A DNA stretch of 64,000 nucleotides, from the NCBI RefSeq assembly GCF_016464305.1, contig NZ_JAEIOJ010000001.1, positions 828,685-892,684 on the forward strand. Direction: 5' to 3'. Both the position numbers and the translations under genes were made by a program. The stretch is from Umezawaea beigongshangensis (lineage in GTDB: Bacteria; Actinomycetota; Actinomycetes; Mycobacteriales; Pseudonocardiaceae). The notes beneath the pieces are model-generated. The model was given only the letters and a program-made list of their open reading frames with translations, was not told where the DNA came from and did not search any database. Within the stretch, counting starts at the first letter, position 1; each line of letters starts with the position of its first letter. Below are positions 23,896 through 35,506 of this stretch, piece after piece.

Positions 23896-24651
23896 GTGGA
23901 CATCTCGCCCAAGGACAAGTTCGTGACCGTCTACGGCCGCAAGCCGGTGCTCGAAGCGCTCGACGACCCCCGGCTCGACGTGGACAAGGTCCTGCTCGCG
24001 GAGGGTGCGCGCGGAGCGGCGGCACGGGAGATCCTCGACGCGGCTGCGCGGCGCGGCGTGCGGGTGCAGCGGGCCTCGGCGCAGCGCGTGAAGGTGCTCG
24101 CCGGCAACGGCCGACACGACCAGGGCGTGCTCGCCGACGTCGTGGCGCCGGGAATGCTGCCGCTGAACGCCGCCCTGACCGGCCCGACACCGCCGCGCGG
24201 GGTGCTGCTGCTCGACGGCATCACGACACCGGCCAACGTCGGCATGATCCTGCGGACGGCCACCGCCGCCGGGATGGAGGGCATCATCGTGCCCCGCAAG
24301 GGCGTCGCGTCGATCGACCCGCTCGTGGTCAAGGCGTCGGCCGGTGTCGCCTTCCGGGCGCCCGTGCTGCGCTGCCACACCGCCGGTGAGGCGGCGGCCG
24401 AGCTGCGCGCCGCCGGGTACCCGCTGTTCGCGCTCGACGCGAGCGCCCGGCAGTCGATCTACACGGCCGACCTGCCGGAGCGGGCCGCGTTCGTGCTCGG
24501 CAGCGAGACCGGGGGCATCACCGATCCGGTGCGCGAGCACGTCAGCGACTGGCTGTCGATCCCCATGTCGGCGGGCGTGGAGTCGCTCAACGTCGCCAGC
24601 GCCGCCGCCGTCCTGTGCTTCGAGGTGGTCCGGCGGCGCACGACCGGGTGA
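23896..24651 (+). CDS. TrmH/SpoU-family RNA 2'-O-methyltransferase
   Basis: A 251-residue SPOUT methyltransferase. An N-terminal substrate-binding domain (VTVYGRKPVLEAL, residues ~8-20) is followed by the SPOUT motifs: LLLDGITTPANVGMILRTA (~103-121), VLGSETGGI (~195-203) and IPMSAGVESLNVASAAAVL (~215-233) of the trefoil knot. The protein probably methylates a ribose in rRNA or tRNA. The start at GTG 23896 is preferred to an upstream frame that adds seven residues; neither has a strong ribosome-binding site. Confidence 0.9.
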   Translation: MDISPKDKFVTVYGRKPVLEALDDPRLDVDKVLLAEGARGAAAREILDAAARRGVRVQRASAQRVKVLAGNGRHDQGVLADVVAPGMLPLNAALTGPTPPRGVLLLDGITTPANVGMILRTATAAGMEGIIVPRKGVASIDPLVVKASAGVAFRAPVLRCHTAGEAAAELRAAGYPLFALDASARQSIYTADLPERAAFVLGSETGGITDPVREHVSDWLSIPMSAGVESLNVASAAAVLCFEVVRRRTTG

Positions 24652-24652
24652 A

Positions 24653-25063
24653 CTAGCCCGTCAGCGGGATCTCCAGCAGGGCCTCCAGCTCCCCGAGGGT
24701 GTCGCGGACCGACGTGTGGTGCACTCCGACCATGCCGCACGCGGCCGCGCCCCGGACGTTGATCGCCAGGTCGTCGACGAAGACGCACTCCCCCGGCTCC
24801 AGGCCGAGCTTCTCCGCGGTGAGCAGGTAGATCCGCTCGTCCGGCTTGCCGAAGCCCGTCTCCCCCGAGGTGACGACGACGTCGAACAGGTCGTCCCACT
24901 CCGTCGGCGGAGTCCACAGCCCGTCGGCGTTGGACAGCAGGGCCGTGCGCAGTCCGTGCCGCCTCGCCTCCCGCAGCACGCCGACGAGAGGCGGCTCGGA
25001 CACCGCCTCGTCACCGTGATCGGTGAGCACACCGCCGAAGTCGACCACCAGCCCTCGAAGCAC
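24653..25063 (-). CDS. HAD-superfamily hydrolase
   Basis: A 136-residue compact HAD protein. Motif I VVDFGGVLTD (residues ~6-15) has the usual first Asp but Gly replaces the second Asp (DxD is DFG), as in several HAD-IA proteins. Motif II is LLSNAD (~42-47), the Lys in GFGKPDERIY and motif IV VFVDDLAINV. The substrate is unknown, probably a small phosphate. Its end abuts the convergent TrmH-family gene by 1 nt. Confidence 0.82.
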   Translation of the reverse strand: MLRGLVVDFGGVLTDHGDEAVSEPPLVGVLREARRHGLRTALLSNADGLWTPPTEWDDLFDVVVTSGETGFGKPDERIYLLTAEKLGLEPGECVFVDDLAINVRGAAACGMVGVHHTSVRDTLGELEALLEIPLTG

Positions 25064-25136
25064 AGCAGCAACCTACGGCAGTCACCTGATCAGGTGGTCC
25101 GTGTCCGGATTCAGCACGCCGGTCCCTCGTTCTTCC

Positions 25137-25568
25137 ATGCCATCCGAACTCGTCCGGCTGCGGCCGCTCGCCCACTACGAGCCGCCGACGGGCACCGTGC
25201 CCCGGCAGGTGCCGTCCGGTGTCCGCGAGCCCGTCCGGACCGGTCTTCCGGCCGACGACCCGCTGCCGCGGCCGGACGTCGACCCCGCGCGGCTGGTGGC
25301 GGTGGTGCTGGAGGCGCTCGACGGCCGCAGACCGGTGGCCCAGCTCCGCGGACTGCTCAGCGACGACGTCCTGCTGTGGGTGCGGGCGCGGGCGCGGCGG
25401 AGCGACGTGCCGTCGCGGCTGCGCACGGTGCGCGTCGGCAGGCCGGGACCGGACGCCGTGGAGCTGTGCGGCACCGCGAGCTGCGGGGACCGCGTGCGGG
25501 CGCTGGTGGCCCGGCTGGAGCGCCGGGACGACCGCTGGCGGTGCACGGTGTTCGCGTTGCTGCCGTGA
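25137..25568 (+). CDS. Rv3235-family protein
   Basis: A 143-residue protein of the actinobacterial Rv3235 family, encoded next to secA in this group. Its N-terminus is Pro-rich and variable; the conserved part is VVAVVLEALDGRRPVAQLRGLLSDDVLLWVRARA (described by position, residues ~54-85) and a C-terminal CTVFALLP strand. No catalytic motif. It has been noted near lipid and secretion genes, but the function is unknown. It is convergent with secA and followed by a strong hairpin. Confidence 0.78.
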   Translation: MPSELVRLRPLAHYEPPTGTVPRQVPSGVREPVRTGLPADDPLPRPDVDPARLVAVVLEALDGRRPVAQLRGLLSDDVLLWVRARARRSDVPSRLRTVRVGRPGPDAVELCGTASCGDRVRALVARLERRDDRWRCTVFALLP

Positions 25569-25591
25569 GCCGGGGTCGGCCCCGGACGCGG

Positions 25592-25624
25592 CCGGGCCCG
25601 CCGCACGTGGTGCGGCGGGCCCGG
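25592..25624. terminator. terminator between the Rv3235-family gene and secA
   Basis: CCGGGCCCGCCGCAC (25592-25606) pairs perfectly with 25610-25624 around a 3-nt loop. It follows the Rv3235-family stop and, on the other strand, the repeat array behind secA. Confidence 0.88.
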
Positions 25625-25626
25625 TT

Positions 25627-25679
25627 GCTCAACTCGCGGTGGCTGAACGCTCAACTCGTAGTGCCTGAACGCTCAACTC
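25627..25679 (-). repeat. three-unit 22-bp repeat array after secA
   Basis: Read on the minus strand, units GAGTTGAGCGTTC lie at 25679-25667 and 25657-25645, with a third (GAGTTGAGC only) at 25635-25627; period 22 bp. The first begins 5 nt past the secA stop and reads in secA's direction. Confidence 0.95.
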
Positions 25680-25684
25680 GTGGG

Positions 25685-28642
<2,958 letters not shown>

Positions 28643-28831
28643 CCGGGTCGACCTCATCACCTAATAGCGGAGCGTCCCCTGCGGGACGCCTTACAACCGG
28701 CCCGGAACCTCGTCGGCTCCGGGCCCGCTCCGTCATCGTAGAGAAATGACGGAACTGTGTGTACGGACACAGGCACTAACGCGTGACCGGTGTTCGCAGT
28801 TCCCCCCACCGGGTGCGGCACGCGCGCGCGA

Positions 28832-28856
28832 CCCCCGCACGGGTCAGGTGCGGGGG
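28832..28856 (-). terminator. terminator after hpf
   Basis: CCCCCGCAC (28832-28840) pairs with GTGCGGGGG (28848-28856) around a 7-nt loop, 26 nt beyond the hpf stop. Confidence 0.75.
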
Positions 28857-28882
28857 CCGTGGGAGCGCACTCGGGCGACGGG

Positions 28883-29557
28883 TCAGGCGAGCCTGATCAC
28901 GCCGTAGTCGAATCCCTTCCGGCGGTACACGACGCTGGGACGTCCGGAGTCCGCGTCTGCGAAGAGGTAGAAGTCGTGGCCGACCAGCTCCATCTCGTAG
29001 AGGGCCTGGTCGACGGTCATGGGCTTGGCCGTGTGCTCCTTGTCACGGACGATGCGGCCGGGGAGATCGTCCTCGACCTCCCAGCGCTGTTCCGGCAGGT
29101 CTCCGGAGCCGCGGGAGTCCGCTTCCTCCAGTCCGACCGCCTCCAGCACCGCGACCCGCTGGCCTCCGGCCGAACCGTTCGACGCCGACGTGTCGACGAC
29201 GTCCGCGAGGCCGCTGGTCGCCTCGGCGACCGACGCCGGGGCACGGCGTCCGTGGTGCACGCGCCGCCGGTCGTGCGACCGGCGGAGTCTGCTCTCCAAC
29301 TTGGCGACCGCCACGTCGAGCGCGGCGTAGAAGTCTCCTGCGCAGGCTTCGGATCGGACCACGGGTCCACGTCCGACGCCGGTGATCTCGACCTTCTGGC
29401 AGCTCTTGGACTGCCTGGGGTTCGGTTCGTGGAAGAGCTCCACGTCGAACCGCACGATCTTGCGGTCGTACCGCTCGAGCCTGGCCAGCTTCTCGGCGAC
29501 GTGAACCCTGTAGTGCTCGGGCACTTCGACGTTGCGGCCCTTGACGACGATGTCCAT
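28883..29557 (-). CDS. hpf: long-form ribosome hibernation promoting factor (HPF/RaiA)
   Basis: A 224-residue long HPF. The N-terminal S30AE domain (DIVVKGRNVEVPEHYRVHVA, residues ~2-105) has the beta-alpha-beta-beta-beta-alpha pattern and basic patch RLRRSHDRRRVHH; the C-terminal ~60 residues (KPMTVDQALYEMELVGHDFYLFAD... to the end) form the dimerisation domain. It stalls ribosomes as 100S-type or inactive 70S in stationary phase. The ATG at 29557 has GGGAGGT 6 nt upstream; a longer upstream frame lacks a signal and is rejected. Rv3241c is the M. tuberculosis counterpart. Confidence 0.93.
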   Translation of the reverse strand: MDIVVKGRNVEVPEHYRVHVAEKLARLERYDRKIVRFDVELFHEPNPRQSKSCQKVEITGVGRGPVVRSEACAGDFYAALDVAVAKLESRLRRSHDRRRVHHGRRAPASVAEATSGLADVVDTSASNGSAGGQRVAVLEAVGLEEADSRGSGDLPEQRWEVEDDLPGRIVRDKEHTAKPMTVDQALYEMELVGHDFYLFADADSGRPSVVYRRKGFDYGVIRLA

Positions 29558-30309
29558 ACACGACCTCCCTCGCGTTGCTGCGAGCTGTGGCTTGGATCGC
29601 TGGTGCACCGGAAGCGCGATCTCGCTGTCGCGGTCTGTCGCCGAGGATCGTTCCTCAGCGATCTTCCGGCGCCAGAGGCATGGGCTGTTCGCCTCCTCCC
29701 CGCGGACCGGGAACGCTGGTAGCGGTGCACGTTAGCTCGGTATTCGTCCCGGCGACAGCCCCCGAGCCGGGGGATCTGGGGAAAATTCCGACGGCTACGG
29801 AGAGCGATCGAAGGACGTGCGTGGCCGAGCACGGAACGTGATTCCCGGTCCCGCACCCGCAGAGCGCCTCACCCGGAGGGTTCAGCGCCGCGGGTCCGTC
29901 CGCACGCAACCGAGCTGCGCCGATCGGCCTCCGATCACGCGTCATGCCCGACCAACGGGTGGGGCGTCCGCGTGGTTCCCGGCCCCGTCGGTCCAGCACG
30001 ACCCGGACGCGAGGAGGGTGCCCGCTCTCGGCCGAGTCGAACTTCTGCCGGCCGAACTCGTCCGTCTCGTCGGCCGCGCGCGGGTCCGGTCGAGAACACC
30101 CGCCCCAGCTCACTCCCCCGGGACGTCGACCGCGGTGCCGTACCGGACGAAGGTGCCGAACACCGGGTCGAGGACCACGATTTCACCCCTTCGTGACTCG
30201 GCCCCCGCGAAACCGGGACGAGCCCACCAGGAGAAGACCGACCAGACCGACGGCCGCAGCCGGGCCGAAGCCCACCAGCCGGACGCACAACGCGGGCCAA
30301 CGACTCGCT
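29558..30309. other. 752-bp region upstream of hpf without a convincing gene
   Basis: The region separates comF from hpf. A -10-like TAACGT reads toward hpf at 29734-29729. One 22-codon frame with a good AGGGGTGA signal starts at 30178 (minus) and ends at 30110; a 63-codon frame (30374-30183) with one hydrophobic stretch ends just before it, overlapping the comF tail. Neither has similarity I recognise, and the third-position GC is lower than in neighbours. I see no rRNA or tRNA. Confidence 0.4.
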
Positions 30310-31059
30310 TCAGCCCTCCCGCCGTGGAGGACGAGGCCGCGCCCGAGCCCGGCCCCGCGCCTGCGGGTGATCACTTGCCGAGAGGGGTGACGGGCCGCCG
30401 CGCACGGGGGAACCGGCCGCCGTGAGGGTGAGAACGCCGTCGACCCGCAGGCCGGCGGCGCGCAGCGCCCGCGCGCACTCCCCCGCGGTCGCCCCGGTGG
30501 TGACGACGTCGTCGAGCAGCACGACGGGCGTGCCGGGCGGTGGCAGGCGCTCGCCGCGCACCAGGACGCGCCCGGCCAGGTTCTCCCGGCGCGCGGTGGC
30601 GTCCAGGCCCACGGAGTCGGCGACGCCGGGCGCGAGCCGCAGCGCGGGCACGACGACGGCGCGGGCGGGCCCCAGCGCCCGCGCGGCGTGCCGGGCGAGC
30701 CGCAGCACGTGCTCCCCGCCCCGCCTGCGGGCCGCGGCACGGCGCGAGGGGACCGGGACGAGCCACCACCGGCCGTCCGGCGCGGGGTCGGCCACGAGCG
30801 GCAGGGCGCGGCCCAGCGCGGCGCCCAGCGGCGGCCCGAGGTCGCGGCGGCCCCGCTCCTTGAACGCGATCACCAGATCGCGCGCGACGCCGCGGTGCGC
30901 GCTCAGCGCGTGCACCGCCGCGTCCGCGGACGCTCTCCCCGCGGCCACCGGCAGGCCGAACACGGCCAGGCAGCGGTCGCACACCGCCGCTCCGGCGGTG
31001 CCGCACGCCGCGCAGCGCGCGGGGAGGAGCAGATCGGTCAGCGCACCCAGGACACCCAC
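30310..31059 (-). CDS. comF: ComF-family phosphoribosyltransferase-like protein
   Basis: A 249-residue ComF/GntX protein. An N-terminal zinc-ribbon pair is CAACG and CDRC (~residues 15-32); the PRTase domain contains the PRPP loop VVLLDDVVTTGATAGE (~196-211). ComF is needed for DNA uptake in competent bacteria; in actinobacteria its role is unclear. The C-terminal tail from ~225 onward (SPVRGGPSPLSASDHPQARG) is atypically basic and Pro-rich, so the true end may have drifted or extended. The GTG at 31059 gives the standard N-terminus. Confidence 0.85.
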   Translation of the reverse strand: MGVLGALTDLLLPARCAACGTAGAAVCDRCLAVFGLPVAAGRASADAAVHALSAHRGVARDLVIAFKERGRRDLGPPLGAALGRALPLVADPAPDGRWWLVPVPSRRAAARRRGGEHVLRLARHAARALGPARAVVVPALRLAPGVADSVGLDATARRENLAGRVLVRGERLPPPGTPVVLLDDVVTTGATAGECARALRAAGLRVDGVLTLTAAGSPVRGGPSPLSASDHPQARGRARARPRPPRREG

Positions 31060-31099
31060 GGGACCACCGTGCCGGTGACCACCGACAGAACCGGGGTGC

Positions 31100-32848
31100 T
31101 CAGCCGGGGTAGAACACGATCGAGCGAGGCTCGGGGTTGAACGCCACACCCCGCCAGACCTCGCCGACGTCGCTGGCCGTCCACAGCCCGCTCTGGTCGG
31201 ACACCACGACCGGGCGGTTCTGCTCCGCCGCCACCGAGACGACCGGCAGGGTCAGGTTCGACGTGCCGTAGCGCTCCATCTTCAGCCCGTCGACGTACAC
31301 CTTGGAGATCGCCTGCGACCCCTGCGTGGTCGTCGCGACCAGCACGTCCTGCGACAGCCAGTCCGCGGACTGCACGTTGTTGCCGAGCGCGGCGGGCTGG
31401 AGCTGCATGGCCACCCGGATCGTCACCGAGTCCGCGTCGCGCACCACGGCGCCGACGAACAGCTTGTTCGCGACGACCGCGGCCACCCGCGTGCCGTCCC
31501 GCGACAGCCGCAGCTCGCTGATCGAGCCGAGCTGGGTGAGCGCGGAGGCGTTGACCGCACCCGCGCGCCAGCCGTTCGTCCCGCGCACGACCCGCACGAC
31601 GTTGGTCCCGTCCGCGACGGTCCACACCTCGTCGCTGGGCTGGTCCTGCGCGCCGCTGAGCAGCCACGTCGGCCTGGTCAGGGCCTTCGCGGGCAGCTCG
31701 ACCAGCGGCAGCTCCTGGCCCAGCTCGCCGACCCGCAGCCGCGCCGCGCCGTCGTCCGGCTCGCTCACCACGGCGATGCCCCTGCCGTCGAGGGACTGCG
31801 CCGCGCTCTGCACGTCGTACGCTCCGGTGCCGGCCGAACCGCCGACGGGCGCCCCGTCGGAGAGCGACACGAGCCGCCCGTCGGTCACGACCATGCCGTG
31901 CAGGTCGGCGTCGGGCCTGGCCAGCGACTCGCCGGTCTGCACGTCCGACTGCCGCCAGTCCACCTGCTCGGACAGGATCGGCACGCCCTCCACCAGCACG
32001 CGCACCCGGCTGCTGGACACACCGGCGAACGACTTCACCAGCTGCGCCACGATGTGCTTGCGGGCCTGCGGTGTCAGGTCGCCGACCTCGGCGAGGTCGA
32101 CCTCCAGGGCGCCGTCGTCGGCCTCCTGCACGTTCTTGCGCAGCACCGCGCTCGGGCTGAGCGCGCTGGAGACCGCGCCCCGCATGCTGTCCGACGGCCC
32201 CCGCACCAGCAGGTCCATCACCCGCTGCGGGATCTCCGTGACGAGGGTGCTCTCCACGTAGCGCGCGTCGGGCACCAGGACGGTGAAGTCCGGGTTGTAG
32301 AAGTGCAGCGTGACGCGCTGGTAGAACTTGTTGAAGCCCGCCGTCGTCATGTAGACGCCGTTGGGCGGCTCCGAGATGCGCCACTGGCCGTCGGGCTGCT
32401 TCTCCACCCGCACGCTCGTGTTCAGGTCGTTGACCTCGGTCACGAACGCCTTGTCCGGCCTGGTCAGCCGACCCACCCTGCGGCCCTGGAGCTGGATCGT
32501 CTGCGCCGATCCCGCGTCCGCCCCGGTCGACTGCGGCGTCGGCACGGTGCTGAAGACCTGCTCGATGATCGTCGGCGGGACCTTCACGTCCCAGCGCCTC
32601 TGCGCGTCCTCGGTGAGGTACGCCTTGGCCTCGGCGAAGTCCCCGTTGGGGTTGGCCGAGGCGTCGACGAAGTCGCGGACGAGCATCAGCGGGTCGTCGT
32701 CGTTGTCCGGCGCGGGCGCGGTGACCGCTCCCTGCCTGGGCGACGAGGCGTTGATCGGCTTCGGCTGGGTCTGCGTGGGGATCGCCGCGCACCCGGCGAT
32801 CGGCAGCAGCGCCACGACCAGCGCCAGCAGGCGCGCACGGGTCGTCAT
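31100..32848 (-). CDS. lpqB: lipoprotein LpqB, partner of the MtrAB two-component system
   Basis: A 582-residue exported lipoprotein. The signal peptide (residues 1-19) ends in the lipobox PIAG-Cys20. A GerMN domain (~200-310) and a C-terminal Gmad1/beta-propeller-like domain follow. In mycobacteria LpqB binds the extracellular part of MtrB and modulates MtrA phosphorylation, cell division and wall homeostasis. The ATG overlaps the mtrB stop (ATGA, 32845-32848), so it is translated together with mtrB. Confidence 0.94.
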   Translation of the reverse strand: MTTRARLLALVVALLPIAGCAAIPTQTQPKPINASSPRQGAVTAPAPDNDDDPLMLVRDFVDASANPNGDFAEAKAYLTEDAQRRWDVKVPPTIIEQVFSTVPTPQSTGADAGSAQTIQLQGRRVGRLTRPDKAFVTEVNDLNTSVRVEKQPDGQWRISEPPNGVYMTTAGFNKFYQRVTLHFYNPDFTVLVPDARYVESTLVTEIPQRVMDLLVRGPSDSMRGAVSSALSPSAVLRKNVQEADDGALEVDLAEVGDLTPQARKHIVAQLVKSFAGVSSSRVRVLVEGVPILSEQVDWRQSDVQTGESLARPDADLHGMVVTDGRLVSLSDGAPVGGSAGTGAYDVQSAAQSLDGRGIAVVSEPDDGAARLRVGELGQELPLVELPAKALTRPTWLLSGAQDQPSDEVWTVADGTNVVRVVRGTNGWRAGAVNASALTQLGSISELRLSRDGTRVAAVVANKLFVGAVVRDADSVTIRVAMQLQPAALGNNVQSADWLSQDVLVATTTQGSQAISKVYVDGLKMERYGTSNLTLPVVSVAAEQNRPVVVSDQSGLWTASDVGEVWRGVAFNPEPRSIVFYPG

Positions 32849-34590
32849 CGGACCTCCTCGCGCTCTCCCTCGACGGGTTCGGCCGGCTGCCAGGTGATCT
32901 CCTCCGGCCGCAGCTCCACCTCGTCGGGCTCCGGTTCCCCGGCCGCGGCGTCCGCCCCGGCCTCCGCCGGCCGCTGGAGGTCGGGCGGCTCCAGCGGCAG
33001 CGGGCTGCCGGTCAGCTCGTGGCCGTGCTTGCAGGGCAGCGTCAGGCGGAACGCCGCGCCCCGGCCGCGCTCGCCCCACGCCTCCAGCCACCCGCCGTGC
33101 AGCCGCGCGTCCTCCAGGCTGATCGACAGGCCGAGACCGGTGCCGCCGGTGCGGCGGTTGCGCGACGGGTCGGCGCGCCAGAAGCGGTTGAACACCAGGT
33201 CGGCCTCACCGGGCCGCATGCCGACGCCGTGGTCGCGCACGACGACGGCGACCGCGTGGTGGTCGCTGCGCAGGGTCAGCTCGACGGGCAGGCCCTCGCC
33301 GTGGTCGATGGCGTTGGCCAGCAGGTTGCGCAGGACGCGCTCGACCCGCCGCGCGTCGACCTCGGCCAGCACCTCGTGGTCGGGCAGGCCCATCACGACG
33401 GTCGTGCCGGTGCCGTTGGCGATGGCCCGCACGGAGTCGTGCGCCCGCCGGGCCAGCACCCGCACGTCCACGGTCTCCGCGGCCAGCTCCTCCACGCCCG
33501 CGTCGAGCCTGCTGATCTCCAGCAGGTCGCCGAGCAGCGACTCGAACCGGTCGAGCTCGTCGACCAGGAGCTCGGTGGAGCGGGCGAGACCGCTGGGGAA
33601 CTGCTCGCGGGAGGCGTGCAGCACGTCGGCCGCCATGCGCACGGTGGTCAGGGGTGTGCGCAGCTCGTGGGAGACGTCGGAGGTGAAGCGCCGCTGGAGC
33701 TGGCCGAACTCCTCCAGCTGGTGGATCTGCTCCTGGATGCTCTCGGCCATCTCGTTGTAGGACTCGGCCAGTCGCGCCACGTCGTCCTCGCCGACCACCG
33801 GCATCCGCTCGTCGAGGCTGCCGTCGGCGAAGCGCTCGGCGACCTCGGCGGCCTGGCGCACCGGGCGCACGACCTGCCGGGTGACCAGGTTCGCGATCAT
33901 GGCCAGCAGCACGAGCAGCACGACGCCGCCGACGACGAGGGTGCTCTGCACGACCTCGGAGGTGCGCTGCTCGCTGGTGAGCGGGAACAGCAGGTAGAGC
34001 TGCATCGCGCGGGCCGAGGTGTTCACCGGTGCGCCGTAGACGAGCAGGGTCGTGGTGCCCGTCTCGCGCTGCACGGTGTGGATCTGGGTGGCCGAGCCGC
34101 CGGACTCGACGAGCTGGCGCAGTTCGGCGGGCACGTCGGGGAAGGGGCCGACCGCGGGGACCAGGCCGCCGGACTCGACGCCGCCGCCGTCCGCCAGCAC
34201 GGGCTCGAACGCGCCCGCGCCCGCCGTCGTGGCGTCCTGGCCCGATCCGGCGCTGGTCAGCTTGTTGACGGCGCTGACGAACCGGGTCTTCACGCTGTCC
34301 GGTCCGGGGTTCAGACCGGACAGGTCCGGCTGCACGGCGAGCGCGCTGGTGTTGCCCTGGCGGATCACCGCCGCGGTCTTCGTCTCCAGCAGCTGGTCGG
34401 TGATCTGCACCTGGAGCACCATCCCCAGCACGAACACCACGGCCGAGGAGAGCGCGAGCGTGCTGACCACGACGCGGAGCTGCAGCGAGCGGCGCCAGAG
34501 TCCGCCGAAGGCCAGCCAGTGCCCGTGCGCCTGATCGGCCGCGCGCTGCGCGAGGCGCAGAGCGCGACGGCCGATCCGGGTGGTCCTCAT
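32845..34590 (-). CDS. mtrB: sensor histidine kinase MtrB
   Basis: A 581-residue membrane kinase. One transmembrane helix lies at ~40-62, an extracellular sensor at ~65-212, a second helix at ~213-235, then HAMP (~236-290), HisKA with His308 in RFTSDVSHELRTP, and HATPase with GTGLGLSI. A Pro/Glu-rich tail (~520-581) is unusual in length. MtrB phosphorylates MtrA in response to cell-wall and division state. The stop overlaps lpqB, and mtrA ends only 10 nt upstream of its start. Confidence 0.95.
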   Translation of the reverse strand: MRTTRIGRRALRLAQRAADQAHGHWLAFGGLWRRSLQLRVVVSTLALSSAVVFVLGMVLQVQITDQLLETKTAAVIRQGNTSALAVQPDLSGLNPGPDSVKTRFVSAVNKLTSAGSGQDATTAGAGAFEPVLADGGGVESGGLVPAVGPFPDVPAELRQLVESGGSATQIHTVQRETGTTTLLVYGAPVNTSARAMQLYLLFPLTSEQRTSEVVQSTLVVGGVVLLVLLAMIANLVTRQVVRPVRQAAEVAERFADGSLDERMPVVGEDDVARLAESYNEMAESIQEQIHQLEEFGQLQRRFTSDVSHELRTPLTTVRMAADVLHASREQFPSGLARSTELLVDELDRFESLLGDLLEISRLDAGVEELAAETVDVRVLARRAHDSVRAIANGTGTTVVMGLPDHEVLAEVDARRVERVLRNLLANAIDHGEGLPVELTLRSDHHAVAVVVRDHGVGMRPGEADLVFNRFWRADPSRNRRTGGTGLGLSISLEDARLHGGWLEAWGERGRGAAFRLTLPCKHGHELTGSPLPLEPPDLQRPAEAGADAAAGEPEPDEVELRPEEITWQPAEPVEGEREEVR

Positions 34591-34600
34591 CGCCCGCCTG

Positions 34601-35287
34601 TCACGGCGGACCCGCCTTGTAGCCGACGCCGCGGACGGTCAGCACGACCTCGGGGTGCTCCGGGTCGCGCTCGACCTTGGAGCGCAGGCGCTGGACGTGC
34701 ACGTTCACCAGCCTGGTGTCGGCGGCGTGCCGGTAGCCCCACACCTGTTCGAGCAGCACCTCCCTGGTGAACACCTGGCGCGGCTTGCGCGCCAGGGCGA
34801 CGAGGAGGTCGAACTCCAGCGGGGTGAGCTGGATGGGCTTGCCCTCGCGCAGCACCTCGTGACCGGGGACGTCGATCGTCAGGTCGCCGATGGCGAGCAC
34901 CTCGGCGGGCTCGGCCTCGGTGCGCCGCAGACGGGCCCGGATGCGGGCCACCAGCTCCTTCGGCTTGAACGGCTTGACCACGTAGTCGTCGGCGCCGGAC
35001 TCCAGCCCGAGCACGATGTCCACCGTGTCGCTCTTCGCCGTGAGCATCACGATCGGCACCCCGGACTCGGAGCGGATCGCCTTGCAGACGTCGATGCCGT
35101 TCATGCCGGGCAGCATGAGGTCCAGCAGGACCAGGTCGGGCTTCAGCTCCCGCAGGGCGGGCAGGGCACGGGCACCGTCGGCGACCACCGCGGTGTCGAA
35201 GCCCTCACCCCGCAGCACGATGGTCAGCATCTCCGCCAGAGCGGGGTCGTCGTCCACCACCAGCACACGTGCCTTCATGCCCGACAT
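34601..35287 (-). CDS. mtrA: response regulator MtrA
   Basis: A 228-residue OmpR-family regulator, the same length as M. tuberculosis MtrA. The receiver has the acidic pair Asp12-14, phosphoacceptor Asp56 (LVLLDLMLPG), Thr in MLTAKS and Lys in VVKPFKP. The winged-helix DNA-binding domain ends with VVLTVRGVGYKAGPP. The ATG at 35287 matches the mycobacterial start (four residues before KARVLVVDDD). MtrA controls replication origin firing, cell-wall and osmotic genes. Its operon continues into mtrB and lpqB. Confidence 0.96.
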   Translation of the reverse strand: MSGMKARVLVVDDDPALAEMLTIVLRGEGFDTAVVADGARALPALRELKPDLVLLDLMLPGMNGIDVCKAIRSESGVPIVMLTAKSDTVDIVLGLESGADDYVVKPFKPKELVARIRARLRRTEAEPAEVLAIGDLTIDVPGHEVLREGKPIQLTPLEFDLLVALARKPRQVFTREVLLEQVWGYRHAADTRLVNVHVQRLRSKVERDPEHPEVVLTVRGVGYKAGPP

Positions 35288-35506
35288 CGTCGCACTGCCC
35301 GCCGCGCGCACCTGCACCGCCCGGTGATCATCGCTGCTGGTCGTCGCACGGGTCCGGTCAGTAACCGGCCACTGCCGCCGTTCCACCTGGGCACACCTCG
35401 CACCGTTCGCACCAACGCCGAAGTCCTGTTCTGCGACTATTACGCAACAAAGTCACAGTTCGTTACGGACAGTCGCCCACTCGGAGACAAAACCCACCCG
35501 AACGGA

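Noticed and set aside
28883-29608. Longer N-terminus for hpf (from 29608)
   Set aside because: The extension is not part of the S30AE fold, and the ATG at 29557 has an excellent GGGAGGT signal.
30310-30540. Frameshift in the comF tail
   Set aside because: The PRPP loop is intact and in frame; only the last ~25 residues are atypical, which can be normal variation.
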